A stretch of DNA of 64,000 nucleotides from Geomonas oryzisoli. Its GTDB lineage: Bacteria; Desulfobacterota; Desulfuromonadia; Geobacterales; Geobacteraceae. Position 1 is the stretch's first letter, and each line of letters begins with the position of its first letter. Positions 15,948 through 22,884 of this stretch are shown piece by piece. The DNA is taken from the NCBI RefSeq assembly GCF_018986915.1, contig NZ_CP076723.1, positions 1,893,501-1,957,500 of the forward strand, read 5' to 3'. The translations under genes and the position numbers were made by a program. Below the pieces are notes generated by a model. That model was not told the DNA's origin. It was given only the letters and a program-made list of their open reading frames with translations, and made no database searches.

Positions 15948-17320
15948 TGCGGCGGATGTCTCGATGGGCCAAGCTCTCGGAACCGGGGTTCATCTCCTTC
16001 CTTTTTCAGATCCTGCTCGGAGCGGTAATCGTCCTGATTTTCTGGATCCTGGACGGCCTGCTCGACTATCTGCTCTTCGGCGGGAGACCCTTGAGCGAAT
16101 ATTTACTGGCGTCGGACAGCCACGAGGACTTCGCCCTGGTGCTCTTCCTGGTCGGGGGGCTGCTCCTCTACAGCCGCCGTGCTCACCGCCACGAGGCCGC
16201 CCTCGAGCAGGCCCTGCAGGCGGCGCTGGACGAGGCGCAAAAAGAACGGGCCAAGATGGAGAGCATCTTCGAGGCCCTCGGGGAGGCGGTTTCCATTCAG
16301 GATGCCGACCTCAGGGTCCTTTACCAGAACCCCGCTCACCGGCGGATGACCGGCGACAATATCGGCCGCTACTGCTACGAGGCCTACCGCAAGGAGAGCG
16401 AACCCTGCGCGGGGTGCCACTTGCTGGCCTCTTTTGAAGACGACAAGGTGCACCGCGCCGAACTGGGGCCTGAAGCTTCCGCCACCGGGGGGTACGTCGA
16501 GCTGATCGGCTCCTCCCTGAAAGGGAAGGACGGAAAACCGCTGTTCGGTATCGAGGTCGTTCGCGACATCACCGCCCGTAAGCTCGCCGAAAAGGAAACA
16601 GCCGCTCTCAACGCCGCGCTGACCCACCAGACCACGGAACTCCAGCAGGCCAACCAGGAGCTGGAGGCCTTCTGCCATGCCATCTCCCACGACATGCGCG
16701 CCCCGCTCACCAGGGTGTACAGCTCGGCCCAGGAGCTGCGCGGCTACCGCGAGCAGCTCGATGAGAACGGACGTTTCTTCGTCGACCTGGTTCACGACGG
16801 CTGCGTTCAGATGGAGGCGCTGCTCGACTCGCTCATGGTGCTTTGCCGCGTCACCGAGGTGGAGCTCTCCTGCACTTCCTTCGACTTGATCCCCGCAGCG
16901 CAAGAGATCGCCGCGCAACTGCGGCAGGAGTATCCCGGCCGCCCGGTATCCTTTCTCGCCCCGGACGGGCTCACGGTGTACGGCGACCCCCAGCTGCTGC
17001 GCGTGGTGCTGGAAAACCTCCTCTCCAACGCCTGGAAGTACAGCAACAAGGTGGACGCCCCCGTTGTGGAACTGGGCACGCAGAGGACGGAGCAGGGGGA
17101 GACCGCCATCTTCATTCGCGACAACGGTGCCGGTTTCGACAGCACCCGGGCCGGGCAGCTCTTTCAGCCCTTCAAGAGGCTGCACACCTACCGTGACTTC
17201 CCCGGCACCGGCCTCGGCCTCGCCACGGTGCGCCGCATCGTGCGCCGTCACAACGGCCGCGTCTGGGGGGAAGGGGAGGCCGGTCGCGGGGCCACCTTCT
17301 ACTTCACGCTTCCGGGGTGA
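15938..17320 (+). CDS. PAS-domain sensor histidine kinase
   Basis: A 460-aa membrane kinase. Two membrane segments (about 19-48 and 65-79) are joined by a very short loop. A PAS domain follows at about 105-215, then a coiled coil. HisKA has the phospho-acceptor H251 in AISHDMRAPLTR. HATPase_c shows VVLENLLSNAWKYS, IFIRDNGAGFD and GTGLGLATVRRIV. The PAS domain has a Cys-rich segment (CYEAYRKESEPCAGCH) like those in many Geobacter kinases. The CAGCH looks like a heme site but is predicted cytoplasmic, where c-heme is not attached. It starts inside the amrS gene, so the two are translationally coupled. No response regulator is adjacent. Confidence 0.88.
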   Translation: MDVVRRMSRWAKLSEPGFISFLFQILLGAVIVLIFWILDGLLDYLLFGGRPLSEYLLASDSHEDFALVLFLVGGLLLYSRRAHRHEAALEQALQAALDEAQKERAKMESIFEALGEAVSIQDADLRVLYQNPAHRRMTGDNIGRYCYEAYRKESEPCAGCHLLASFEDDKVHRAELGPEASATGGYVELIGSSLKGKDGKPLFGIEVVRDITARKLAEKETAALNAALTHQTTELQQANQELEAFCHAISHDMRAPLTRVYSSAQELRGYREQLDENGRFFVDLVHDGCVQMEALLDSLMVLCRVTEVELSCTSFDLIPAAQEIAAQLRQEYPGRPVSFLAPDGLTVYGDPQLLRVVLENLLSNAWKYSNKVDAPVVELGTQRTEQGETAIFIRDNGAGFDSTRAGQLFQPFKRLHTYRDFPGTGLGLATVRRIVRRHNGRVWGEGEAGRGATFYFTLPG

Positions 17321-17406
17321 CGCGGAAACGGTTGCCCCGGAATCGCCATTCATGCTATAAATCAACTTTCTTTCAATAAAATCCACGTGATGAAGAGGTT
17401 TTCTTC

Positions 17407-18054
17407 TTGAAGGTTTCACTGCTACGTCGCTTCTGGGTTACTTTCTCCGTCTGGGTAATCGGCAGCTACGCCTCACTGTTGAACCGGTTCCGCGTCGTGG
17501 GAGCCCAGCACATCCCCGCCGACGGGGGTGTGCTTATCGCCTCCAATCACATCTCCGCCTACGACACCGTTTTCCTTCCCTGGGCCGTCATCAGGAACCA
17601 TCCGCTGCAGATGCTGTGGGCTCCCGCCAAGGAGGAACTGTTCAGCGGGTTCATGGGGCTCGTCTACCGCTCCTGGGGCGCCTTTCCGGTCCGCCGCGGG
17701 CGCGACGTGCGTGCGGGCAAACAGATCAATGCGCTTTTGGTCGACCAGAAGGTGATGCTCTTTCCCGAGGGGACCAGGCACAAGGACGGCGTGCTCGGCA
17801 AGGGCAACCGCGGCGTGGGGAAGATCATCTACGATACCAGGCCTCACGTCATCCCGACCGCCCTTACCGGCATCAACCGCTGGAAGTTCCCCGGTGTCCG
17901 GCTTGAGGGGAGTGTGGTTTTCGGCGCACCGCTGGACTTTAGCGACCTGTACCAACTGGAGGACTGCAAGGAAACCCACCAGATGATCGTGGATCGCGTC
18001 ATGGATGCCATCGCCGATCTTTTGCAGCAGGGGGGGCGTCCGCATGCGGGTTGA
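17407..18054 (+). CDS. plsC: 1-acyl-sn-glycerol-3-phosphate acyltransferase PlsC
   Basis: Acylates lysophosphatidic acid to phosphatidic acid in membrane lipid synthesis. The acyltransferase motif HX4D is H48-ISAY-D53 in [12 protein letters not shown]. The later [10 protein letters not shown] is the acceptor-binding block, and an N-terminal hydrophobic stretch anchors it at the membrane. The 215 aa length is at the short end of normal. It starts with TTG at 17407 after AAGAGG. The 3' end overlaps rnhA by 11 bases. Related lysophospholipid acyltransferases cannot be excluded. Confidence 0.87.
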   Translation: MKVSLLRRFWVTFSVWVIGSYASLLNRFRVVGAQHIPADGGVLIASNHISAYDTVFLPWAVIRNHPLQMLWAPAKEELFSGFMGLVYRSWGAFPVRRGRDVRAGKQINALLVDQKVMLFPEGTRHKDGVLGKGNRGVGKIIYDTRPHVIPTALTGINRWKFPGVRLEGSVVFGAPLDFSDLYQLEDCKETHQMIVDRVMDAIADLLQQGGRPHAG

Positions 18055-18490
18055 GATTTTCTGCGACGGCGCCTGCAGCGGCAACCCCGGGGTGGGCGGC
18101 TGGGGGAGCATCCTGCGTTACGGCGACAAGGTGAAGGAGCTTTCCGGCGCCGAGGGTGAAACCACCAACAACCGGATGGAGATGAGCGCCGCGATCCAGG
18201 CGCTGGAGGCGTTGACCCGTCCCTGCGAGGTGGTGGTCACCACCGATTCGCAGTACCTTGCCAAGGGGATGACCGAGTGGCTTTCCGGCTGGGTGAAGCG
18301 GGGGTGGGTGAACTCCAAGAAGGAGCCGGTGTTGAACCGCGACCTGTGGGAGAAACTGCTCGCCCTCGCCAAGACGCACCGGATCACCTGGGTCTGGGTG
18401 CGCGGCCACAACGGCCACGTGGAAAACGAACGCTGCGACGAGCTGGCGCGTGCCGCCATCGACAGTTACCGGGCCGGGGCGCGCGGGTAA
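18044..18490 (+). CDS. rnhA: Ribonuclease HI
   Basis: Degrades the RNA strand of RNA-DNA hybrids, for example R-loops and replication primers. The catalytic DEDD set is visible: D8 in [12 protein letters not shown]46 in [14 protein letters not shown]68 in TTDSQYL and D132 in ERCDELAR. The 148 aa length is standard, and the basic handle [14 protein letters not shown] is present as in E. coli RNase HI. The ATG at 18044 lies inside the end of plsC. Confidence 0.95.
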   Translation: MRVEIFCDGACSGNPGVGGWGSILRYGDKVKELSGAEGETTNNRMEMSAAIQALEALTRPCEVVVTTDSQYLAKGMTEWLSGWVKRGWVNSKKEPVLNRDLWEKLLALAKTHRITWVWVRGHNGHVENERCDELARAAIDSYRAGARG

Positions 18491-18518
18491 GGGGCTCAGG
18501 CTCCGATACGAGGATGTA

Positions 18519-18830
18519 GTGGATTACTTTATCATCGAGGTCTCCGAGGAGGAGGTCAGACGCGAGCGCGAAAAGGCTCGCGAACTGCGGCGCAGTCAGT
18601 GGTGGAAGAACCGGGTCGGCAGGGGCGTTTGCCACTGGTGCCAGGGGAAATTTCCTCCGGTCGAGCTCTCCATGGATCACATCGTTCCGGTGATCCGCGG
18701 CGGCAAGTCCGCCAAGGGGAACGTGGTCCCCTGCTGCAAGGAATGCAACAACAAGAAGAAACACATGCTCCCCGTCGAGTGGCAGGAATACCTGCAGGGG
18801 ATGGGGCGCGACGGGGACGCCGAGGCTTAG
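18519..18830 (+). CDS. HNH endonuclease family protein, 103 aa
   Basis: A short HNH nuclease with a zinc-binding frame: CHWC near residue 39 and CKEC near residue 71, with the catalytic-type MDHIVPVIRGG between them and CCKECNNKKKH after. The N-terminal 30 residues are a charged helix. The probable start is GTG at 18519, after GAGG; upstream in-frame codons run into rnhA. Stand-alone HNH proteins of this size range from repair and restriction-like nucleases to uncharacterised housekeeping proteins. Its place after rnhA suggests co-transcription, but no shared pathway is known. Confidence 0.8.
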   Translation: MDYFIIEVSEEEVRREREKARELRRSQWWKNRVGRGVCHWCQGKFPPVELSMDHIVPVIRGGKSAKGNVVPCCKECNNKKKHMLPVEWQEYLQGMGRDGDAEA

Positions 18831-18855
18831 CCGAGGCCGCCGTGGAGACAGGGTT

Positions 18856-19476
18856 TTGAGCCAAAAGATCAAGGCGGTCATTTACGACTGCGACGGCGTG
18901 TTGTTCGACTCCTTCGAGGCCAACTACGCCTTTTATCACCTGATACTGGAGCGCTTCGGCATGCCCGCCATAGACCGCGGGGACCACGACACGATGCGCA
19001 TCCTGCACACCTACTGCAACAAGGACGTGCTTGAATACCTGTTCGCCGGCGACAGCCGGATGGAGGAGGTGCGCGCCTTTTCCGCCGGCATCGACTACAG
19101 GAAGCTCTTCCCGCTCATGGTCATGGAACAGGGGCTGCGCGAGACCCTGGACGCCTTGAAGGGGAGGGTGGAGCTGGCCGTCTGCACCAACCGGGCGAGC
19201 TCCATGGACATCCTGCTCGAATCCTTCGGGCTCGACGGCTACTTCAGTTGCGTGATGACCGCCGGACGGGTCAAAAACCCCAAGCCGCATCCCGAGCCCC
19301 TCTTCAAGGTGCTGGAACACTACGGCCTCGCGCCGCATGAAGCCCTTTTCGTGGGTGATTCCGATGTCGACCGCCGGGCCGCCGAGGGCGCCGGGGTCCC
19401 CTTCGTTGCCTACCGCGGCGAGATGGAGTGCGCTGCCAAGATAGATAGACACCAGGATCTGCTGTTACTGCTATAG
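18856..19476 (+). CDS. HAD-superfamily phosphatase (PGP-like)
   Basis: A haloacid-dehalogenase hydrolase with a helical cap. Motif I is VIYDCDGVLFDS (nucleophile Asp within DCDG), motif II is the CTNRAS segment, motif III the Lys in RVKNPKPHPEP, and motif IV the VGDSDVDRRAA segment. The pattern is that of phosphoglycolate or other small-metabolite phosphatases; the substrate cannot be read from sequence. It starts with TTG at 18856, with GGAGACAGGG upstream. The length is 206 aa. Confidence 0.85.
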   Translation: MSQKIKAVIYDCDGVLFDSFEANYAFYHLILERFGMPAIDRGDHDTMRILHTYCNKDVLEYLFAGDSRMEEVRAFSAGIDYRKLFPLMVMEQGLRETLDALKGRVELAVCTNRASSMDILLESFGLDGYFSCVMTAGRVKNPKPHPEPLFKVLEHYGLAPHEALFVGDSDVDRRAAEGAGVPFVAYRGEMECAAKIDRHQDLLLLL

Positions 19477-19494
19477 CCCCCGGAGGGTTGATCT

Positions 19495-19947
19495 ATGGAG
19501 CCTGTGCCCCAGGAAGATGCAGAGAAACTGTTCAGCCGTGCCCTCACCGCCTTTTCCGCCGGCGAATACCAGTCTGCCCTGGCGCAGCTGGAGCGGGCGC
19601 TGAAACTTCAGGATGACCCGCTGCTGCACTCCTACCTCGGCCTGTGCATCGCCAAGGAGCGGGGACAGGTGAAAAAAGGGCGCGAGCTCTGCCTGGCTTG
19701 CCTCGATCTCGAGCCGCAGAACCCGGCGCACTACCTGAACCTGGCCCGGGTGCACCAGGTGGCCGGGGAGAAGTCGCTGGCCCTCGAGGCCCTCAGAAAG
19801 GGGATGACGGTCGGTGGGAGCGAGGAGATCAAGAGCCTGCTGGCCACCCTCGGCACCAGGAAGCCCCCGCCGCTTGGTTTCCTTTCCCGCGACCACTTCC
19901 TGAACAAGTGGCTCGGCATCGGCCTTTCCCGCATCGGCCTGCGCTAG
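19495..19947 (+). CDS. TPR-repeat protein, 150 aa
   Basis: Contains about three tetratricopeptide repeats in the first 110 residues (LFSRALTAFSAGEYQSAL, LLHSYLGLCIAKERG, PAHYLNLARVHQVAGE). A C-terminal segment, PPPLGFLSRDHFLNKWLG, is not part of a TPR. There is no signal peptide. TPRs serve as protein-protein scaffolds; the partner is unknown. It follows the HAD gene by 18 bases with GGAGG before the ATG, so the two are probably co-transcribed. Confidence 0.8.
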   Translation: MEPVPQEDAEKLFSRALTAFSAGEYQSALAQLERALKLQDDPLLHSYLGLCIAKERGQVKKGRELCLACLDLEPQNPAHYLNLARVHQVAGEKSLALEALRKGMTVGGSEEIKSLLATLGTRKPPPLGFLSRDHFLNKWLGIGLSRIGLR

Positions 19948-19988
19948 CCTGCACAGAGCTTCCGCAAGGCGCAAAGTCGGAACCGTAG

Positions 19989-19994
19989 TATAAT
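19989..19994 (+). promoter_or_regulatory. -10 box (TATAAT) before the VOC gene
   Basis: A perfect TATAAT 40 bases before the ATG at 20034. No good -35 is seen at the right distance (AAGGCG at 19966), so the promoter may need an activator or an extended -10. Confidence 0.4.
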
Positions 19995-20033
19995 TACTCC
20001 CTGTTTGCTCAACCAAGCGTGAGGAGGTGCCGA

Positions 20034-20414
20034 ATGACCGACCGGTTCCGGGAACAAGGGGCTTTCAGCTGGCTCGAACTGACAACGGATGATGTTCCCG
20101 CGGCGCAGAGCTTCTACTGCAGGCTGTTCGGCTGGAGCACCGAGCGCTGGGACGGCGAAGGGGACTACACCCTGATCAAGGTCGCCGGCAAGGAGGTCGG
20201 GGGGATGGCGCCGGCCGGGCCTGGTCACCGCAAGCCCTTGGGGTGGGGCGTGTACGTGACGGTGACCGATGTGGACCAGACCGCTGCCATGACCGAAGAA
20301 CTGGGCGGCAAGGTGCTGGTTCCGCCCACCGACATCCCCAGGGTGGGACGCTTCTGCGTGCTCCAGGACCCGCAGGGGGCGGTGCTGACGGCGATTACCT
20401 ACTGTCGCCCGTAG
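20034..20414 (+). CDS. VOC (glyoxalase/bleomycin-resistance-like) family protein
   Basis: A 126-aa single VOC-fold protein. It begins with the typical FSWLELTTDDVPAAQSFYCRLFGW and has DYTLIKVAGKEVGGMAP and a late GRFCVLQDPQGAVLTAI, close to the CFC-type glyoxalase-like proteins. Metal ligands are only partly evident, and the substrate is unknown. The ATG at 20034 has a strong GAGGAGGT. It is followed by a strong terminator. Confidence 0.82.
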   Translation: MTDRFREQGAFSWLELTTDDVPAAQSFYCRLFGWSTERWDGEGDYTLIKVAGKEVGGMAPAGPGHRKPLGWGVYVTVTDVDQTAAMTEELGGKVLVPPTDIPRVGRFCVLQDPQGAVLTAITYCRP

Positions 20415-20429
20415 CGGTACAATCGAATG

Positions 20430-20471
20430 AAAAAAGGCCGCGCCCGGGTTCCCTGGCGGCGGCCTTTTTTT
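20430..20471. terminator. Bidirectional terminator between the VOC gene and pfkA
   Basis: Six A, GGCCGC, an inner loop, GCGGCC, then seven T. It works for the VOC gene on the plus strand and, because of the A-run, also for pfkA on the minus strand. Confidence 0.85.
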
Positions 20472-20475
20472 ATGT

Positions 20476-20502
20476 TCCCCCTCCCGTCAAGGGAGGGGGG
20501 AG
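20476..20502. repeat. Short palindrome CCCTCCCGTCAAGGGAGGG
   Basis: An inverted repeat of the same type as one half of the larger element at 37224-37331. It lies between the terminator and the pfkA stop codon. Confidence 0.5.
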
Positions 20503-20505
20503 AGT

Positions 20506-21465
20506 CTAGATGCCCAGGATCATGGAAAGCTCGTGCAACTCGTCCTGCTGCATCTTCTCGCTGACCACCACCGTTTCCAGCGGGGTGGCGCAGATCTCGC
20601 CGCAGCAAAGACCCACCATCTTACCTTTTTCACCGGCGAGCAGTTGCTCGACCGCGGCGTGGCCGAAACGGCTCCCCAGCAGCCGATCGAACACCGAGGG
20701 CGCGCCTCCGCGCTGGTAGTGTCCGAGTACCGTGACCCGGGTCTCGAAGCCGATGGCGTCCTTGATGTTGTCGGCGATGTTCTGGGCGCGGCCGGCACCT
20801 TCGGCGAGGATGATGATGGCGTTGCTGCGTCCTTCCTCGTAACGTTTCCGGAGCTGGTTGCACAAGTCGGCGATGTCGCACTCCACCTCGGGGATGATGG
20901 CATACTCCGCGCCGGTGGCGATGGCGCTCATGCTGGCGAGGTATCCGGAATTTCTCCCCATCACCTCGATGACGAAGGCGCGGTCGTGCGAGCTGGCCGT
21001 GTCCTTGATGCAGTCGACCGCGTAGATGATGTTGTTGAGCGCGGTGTCCACGCCGAGGGCCATGTCGGTGTAGGCAATGTCGTTGTCGATGCTGGCGGGT
21101 ATCCCTATGACCGGCACCCCCATGCGGTGCAGGGCGAGGGCGCCGTTCAGGGAGCCGTCCCCGCCGATCACGACCAGTCCCTCGACCCCCAGGTCCTGCA
21201 GGTGACGGACCGCCTTCTCACGGCCGAGCACGGTGCGGAACTCCTCGCTGCGGGCCGACTGCAGGAAAGTGCCGCCGCGGTGCAGAATGCCGGCTACCTC
21301 CCTGGTGGTCATCTCCAGCAGGTCTCCCTTGAGAAGTCCCGCGTACCCCTTCCTGAAGCCGACGACCTGTGCTCCGTGTCCCAGGGCCGTGCGCGTCGCG
21401 CTCCTGATCGCCGCGTTCATGCCGGAGCAGTCTCCGCCGCTGGTGAGAATCCCGATTTTCTTCAT
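20506..21465 (-). CDS. pfkA: ATP-dependent 6-phosphofructokinase
   Basis: Phosphorylates fructose-6-phosphate, the committed step of glycolysis. Signatures are ILTSGGDCSGMNAAIR at the N-terminus, IGGDGSLNGA (Gly rather than Asp after GGD indicates ATP, not pyrophosphate) and the catalytic PASIDNDI. DTASSHDRAFVIEVMGR follows, with GHYQRGGAPSVFDR near the end. The length is 319 aa from the ATG at 21465, which has GGAG upstream. A longer frame to 21519 lacks support. It has its own promoter in the rarA-pfkA gap. In Geobacteraceae that grow on acetate, glycolysis enzymes mostly serve stored glycogen or gluconeogenic turnover (inference). Confidence 0.95.
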   Translation of the reverse strand: MKKIGILTSGGDCSGMNAAIRSATRTALGHGAQVVGFRKGYAGLLKGDLLEMTTREVAGILHRGGTFLQSARSEEFRTVLGREKAVRHLQDLGVEGLVVIGGDGSLNGALALHRMGVPVIGIPASIDNDIAYTDMALGVDTALNNIIYAVDCIKDTASSHDRAFVIEVMGRNSGYLASMSAIATGAEYAIIPEVECDIADLCNQLRKRYEEGRSNAIIILAEGAGRAQNIADNIKDAIGFETRVTVLGHYQRGGAPSVFDRLLGSRFGHAAVEQLLAGEKGKMVGLCCGEICATPLETVVVSEKMQQDELHELSMILGI

Positions 21466-21529
21466 GCTCTGACTCCGCTGGAAGTTGTCGTGCCGATATG
21501 GCGCCCCACCCCGGGGCAAGGCCAGCTTG

Positions 21530-21557
21530 AATATATCATGGGGTGTTGCATTTTCAA
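21530..21557 (-). promoter_or_regulatory. Promoter of pfkA
   Basis: Minus strand: TTGAAA (21557-21552), 16-bp spacer, TATATT (21535-21530), about 65 bases before the pfkA ATG. Confidence 0.55.
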
Positions 21558-21564
21558 CAAGGCC

Positions 21565-22884
21565 TTACCGCTCGGGATCGTTCGTCTTTTCCCGCAGGCC
21601 CTGGATCCATGCCATGCGTTCCCTGATGCTCTTCTCGTAGCCGCTTTCCTTGGGAGTGTAGAAGCGCCTGCCCGAGAGCTGCTCGGGGAGGTATCCCTGC
21701 GCCACGATGCCGTTTTGGTGGTCGTGCGGGTAGAGGTACCCCTTGCCGTAGCCCAGCCCCTTCATGAGCTTGGTGGGTGCGTTCCTGATCTGCATCGGGA
21801 CCGGGAGCCCCCCCGATTTCCTGACCTCGGCCAGCGCCTCGTTGATCCCCATGTAGCTCGCGTTGGACTTGGGGGCGGTGGCGAGGTAGGTGACCGCCTG
21901 CCCCAGGATGATCCTCCCTTCGGGCATCCCCACCAGACGAAAGGCCTCCAGCGCGGAAACCGCCATCTGCAGCCCGCGCGGGTCGGCGTTGCCCACGTCC
22001 TCGGAGGCGAAGATGACCATGCGGCGCAGGATGAAGATCGGGTCCTCCCCCGCTTCCAGCATGCGCGCGAGCCAGTACAGCGCCGCGTCGGGGTCGGAGC
22101 CGCGCATGGACTTGATGAAGGCCGAGATGACGTTGTAGTGTTCCTCGCCACCCTTGTCGTAGAGCAGGGGCTTTTTCTGGGTCGCCTCGCGGGCGAGGTC
22201 GAGGGTGATCTCGCCGTCGCGCGCGAGTCTCGCCGCCGTCTCCAGGGTGTTGAGCGCGATGCGCGCGTCGCCGCCGGCCTGCTCGGCCATGAAGGAGAGG
22301 GCGTCCTCGGAGGCGGTCAGCTCGAACTCCCCCAGTCCCCGCTCCCGGTCGGTGAGGGCGTTCACCAGGATCTGCCGGATATCATCGTCGCCAAGCGGGT
22401 TTAACACCAGAACCTTGCAGCGCGACAAAAGGGGCGCGATCACCTCGAAGGAGGGGTTCTCCGTGGTGGCGCCGATCATGGTGAAGGTGCCGCGCTCCAC
22501 GTAGGGGAGAAAGGCATCCTGCTGGCTCTTGTTGAAGCGGTGGATCTCGTCCACGAAGAGGATGGTCCGCTTCCCCTGGAACTTCAGGATGTCCTCGGCT
22601 TCCTTGACCACCTCGCGGATCTCCTTGATGCCGCTCATGATGGCCGAGAAGAAGATGAAGTGGCTCTTGGTGGCGCCCGCGATGATGCGGGCCAGGGTGG
22701 TCTTGCCGGAGCCCGGAGGGCCCCAGAAGATGAGGGAGGTGACCCGGTCGGTTTCGATCAGGCTTCTCAGGAGCTTCCCTTCGCCCAGAAGGTGCCCCTG
22801 TCCCAGGTACTCGGAGATGGTGCGGGGCCGCATGCGTTCGGCAAGCGGCGCGAATCGTTCGTCAGTTCCGTTGAAAAGATCCAA
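21565..22884 (-). CDS. rarA: Replication-associated recombination protein RarA (MgsA)
   Basis: AAA+ ATPase of the clamp-loader-like RarA/WRNIP1 family that acts at stalled replication forks. Walker A is GPPGSGKTTLA and Walker B is FVDEIHRFNKSQQD. Sensor and arginine-finger segments (GATTENPSF, LLSRCKV) follow, then the tetramerisation C-terminus (YNVISAFIKSMRGSDPDAALYW). The 439 aa length is normal. It begins with TTG directly after the glgP stop codon, with AGAGG as ribosome-binding site, so it is translated from the glgP transcript. Confidence 0.94.
   Translation of the reverse strand: MDLFNGTDERFAPLAERMRPRTISEYLGQGHLLGEGKLLRSLIETDRVTSLIFWGPPGSGKTTLARIIAGATKSHFIFFSAIMSGIKEIREVVKEAEDILKFQGKRTILFVDEIHRFNKSQQDAFLPYVERGTFTMIGATTENPSFEVIAPLLSRCKVLVLNPLGDDDIRQILVNALTDRERGLGEFELTASEDALSFMAEQAGGDARIALNTLETAARLARDGEITLDLAREATQKKPLLYDKGGEEHYNVISAFIKSMRGSDPDAALYWLARMLEAGEDPIFILRRMVIFASEDVGNADPRGLQMAVSALEAFRLVGMPEGRIILGQAVTYLATAPKSNASYMGINEALAEVRKSGGLPVPMQIRNAPTKLMKGLGYGKGYLYPHDHQNGIVAQGYLPEQLSGRRFYTPKESGYEKSIRERMAWIQGLREKTNDPER

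Noticed and set aside
16394-16430. CAGCH heme-like motif in the PAS domain of the kinase at 15938
   Set aside because: The domain follows the second membrane helix and should be cytoplasmic, where c-type heme is not attached. The Cys pattern is common in PAS domains of this group.
20533-22404. 623-codon open frame on the plus strand
   Set aside because: Shadow of pfkA and rarA on the minus strand.
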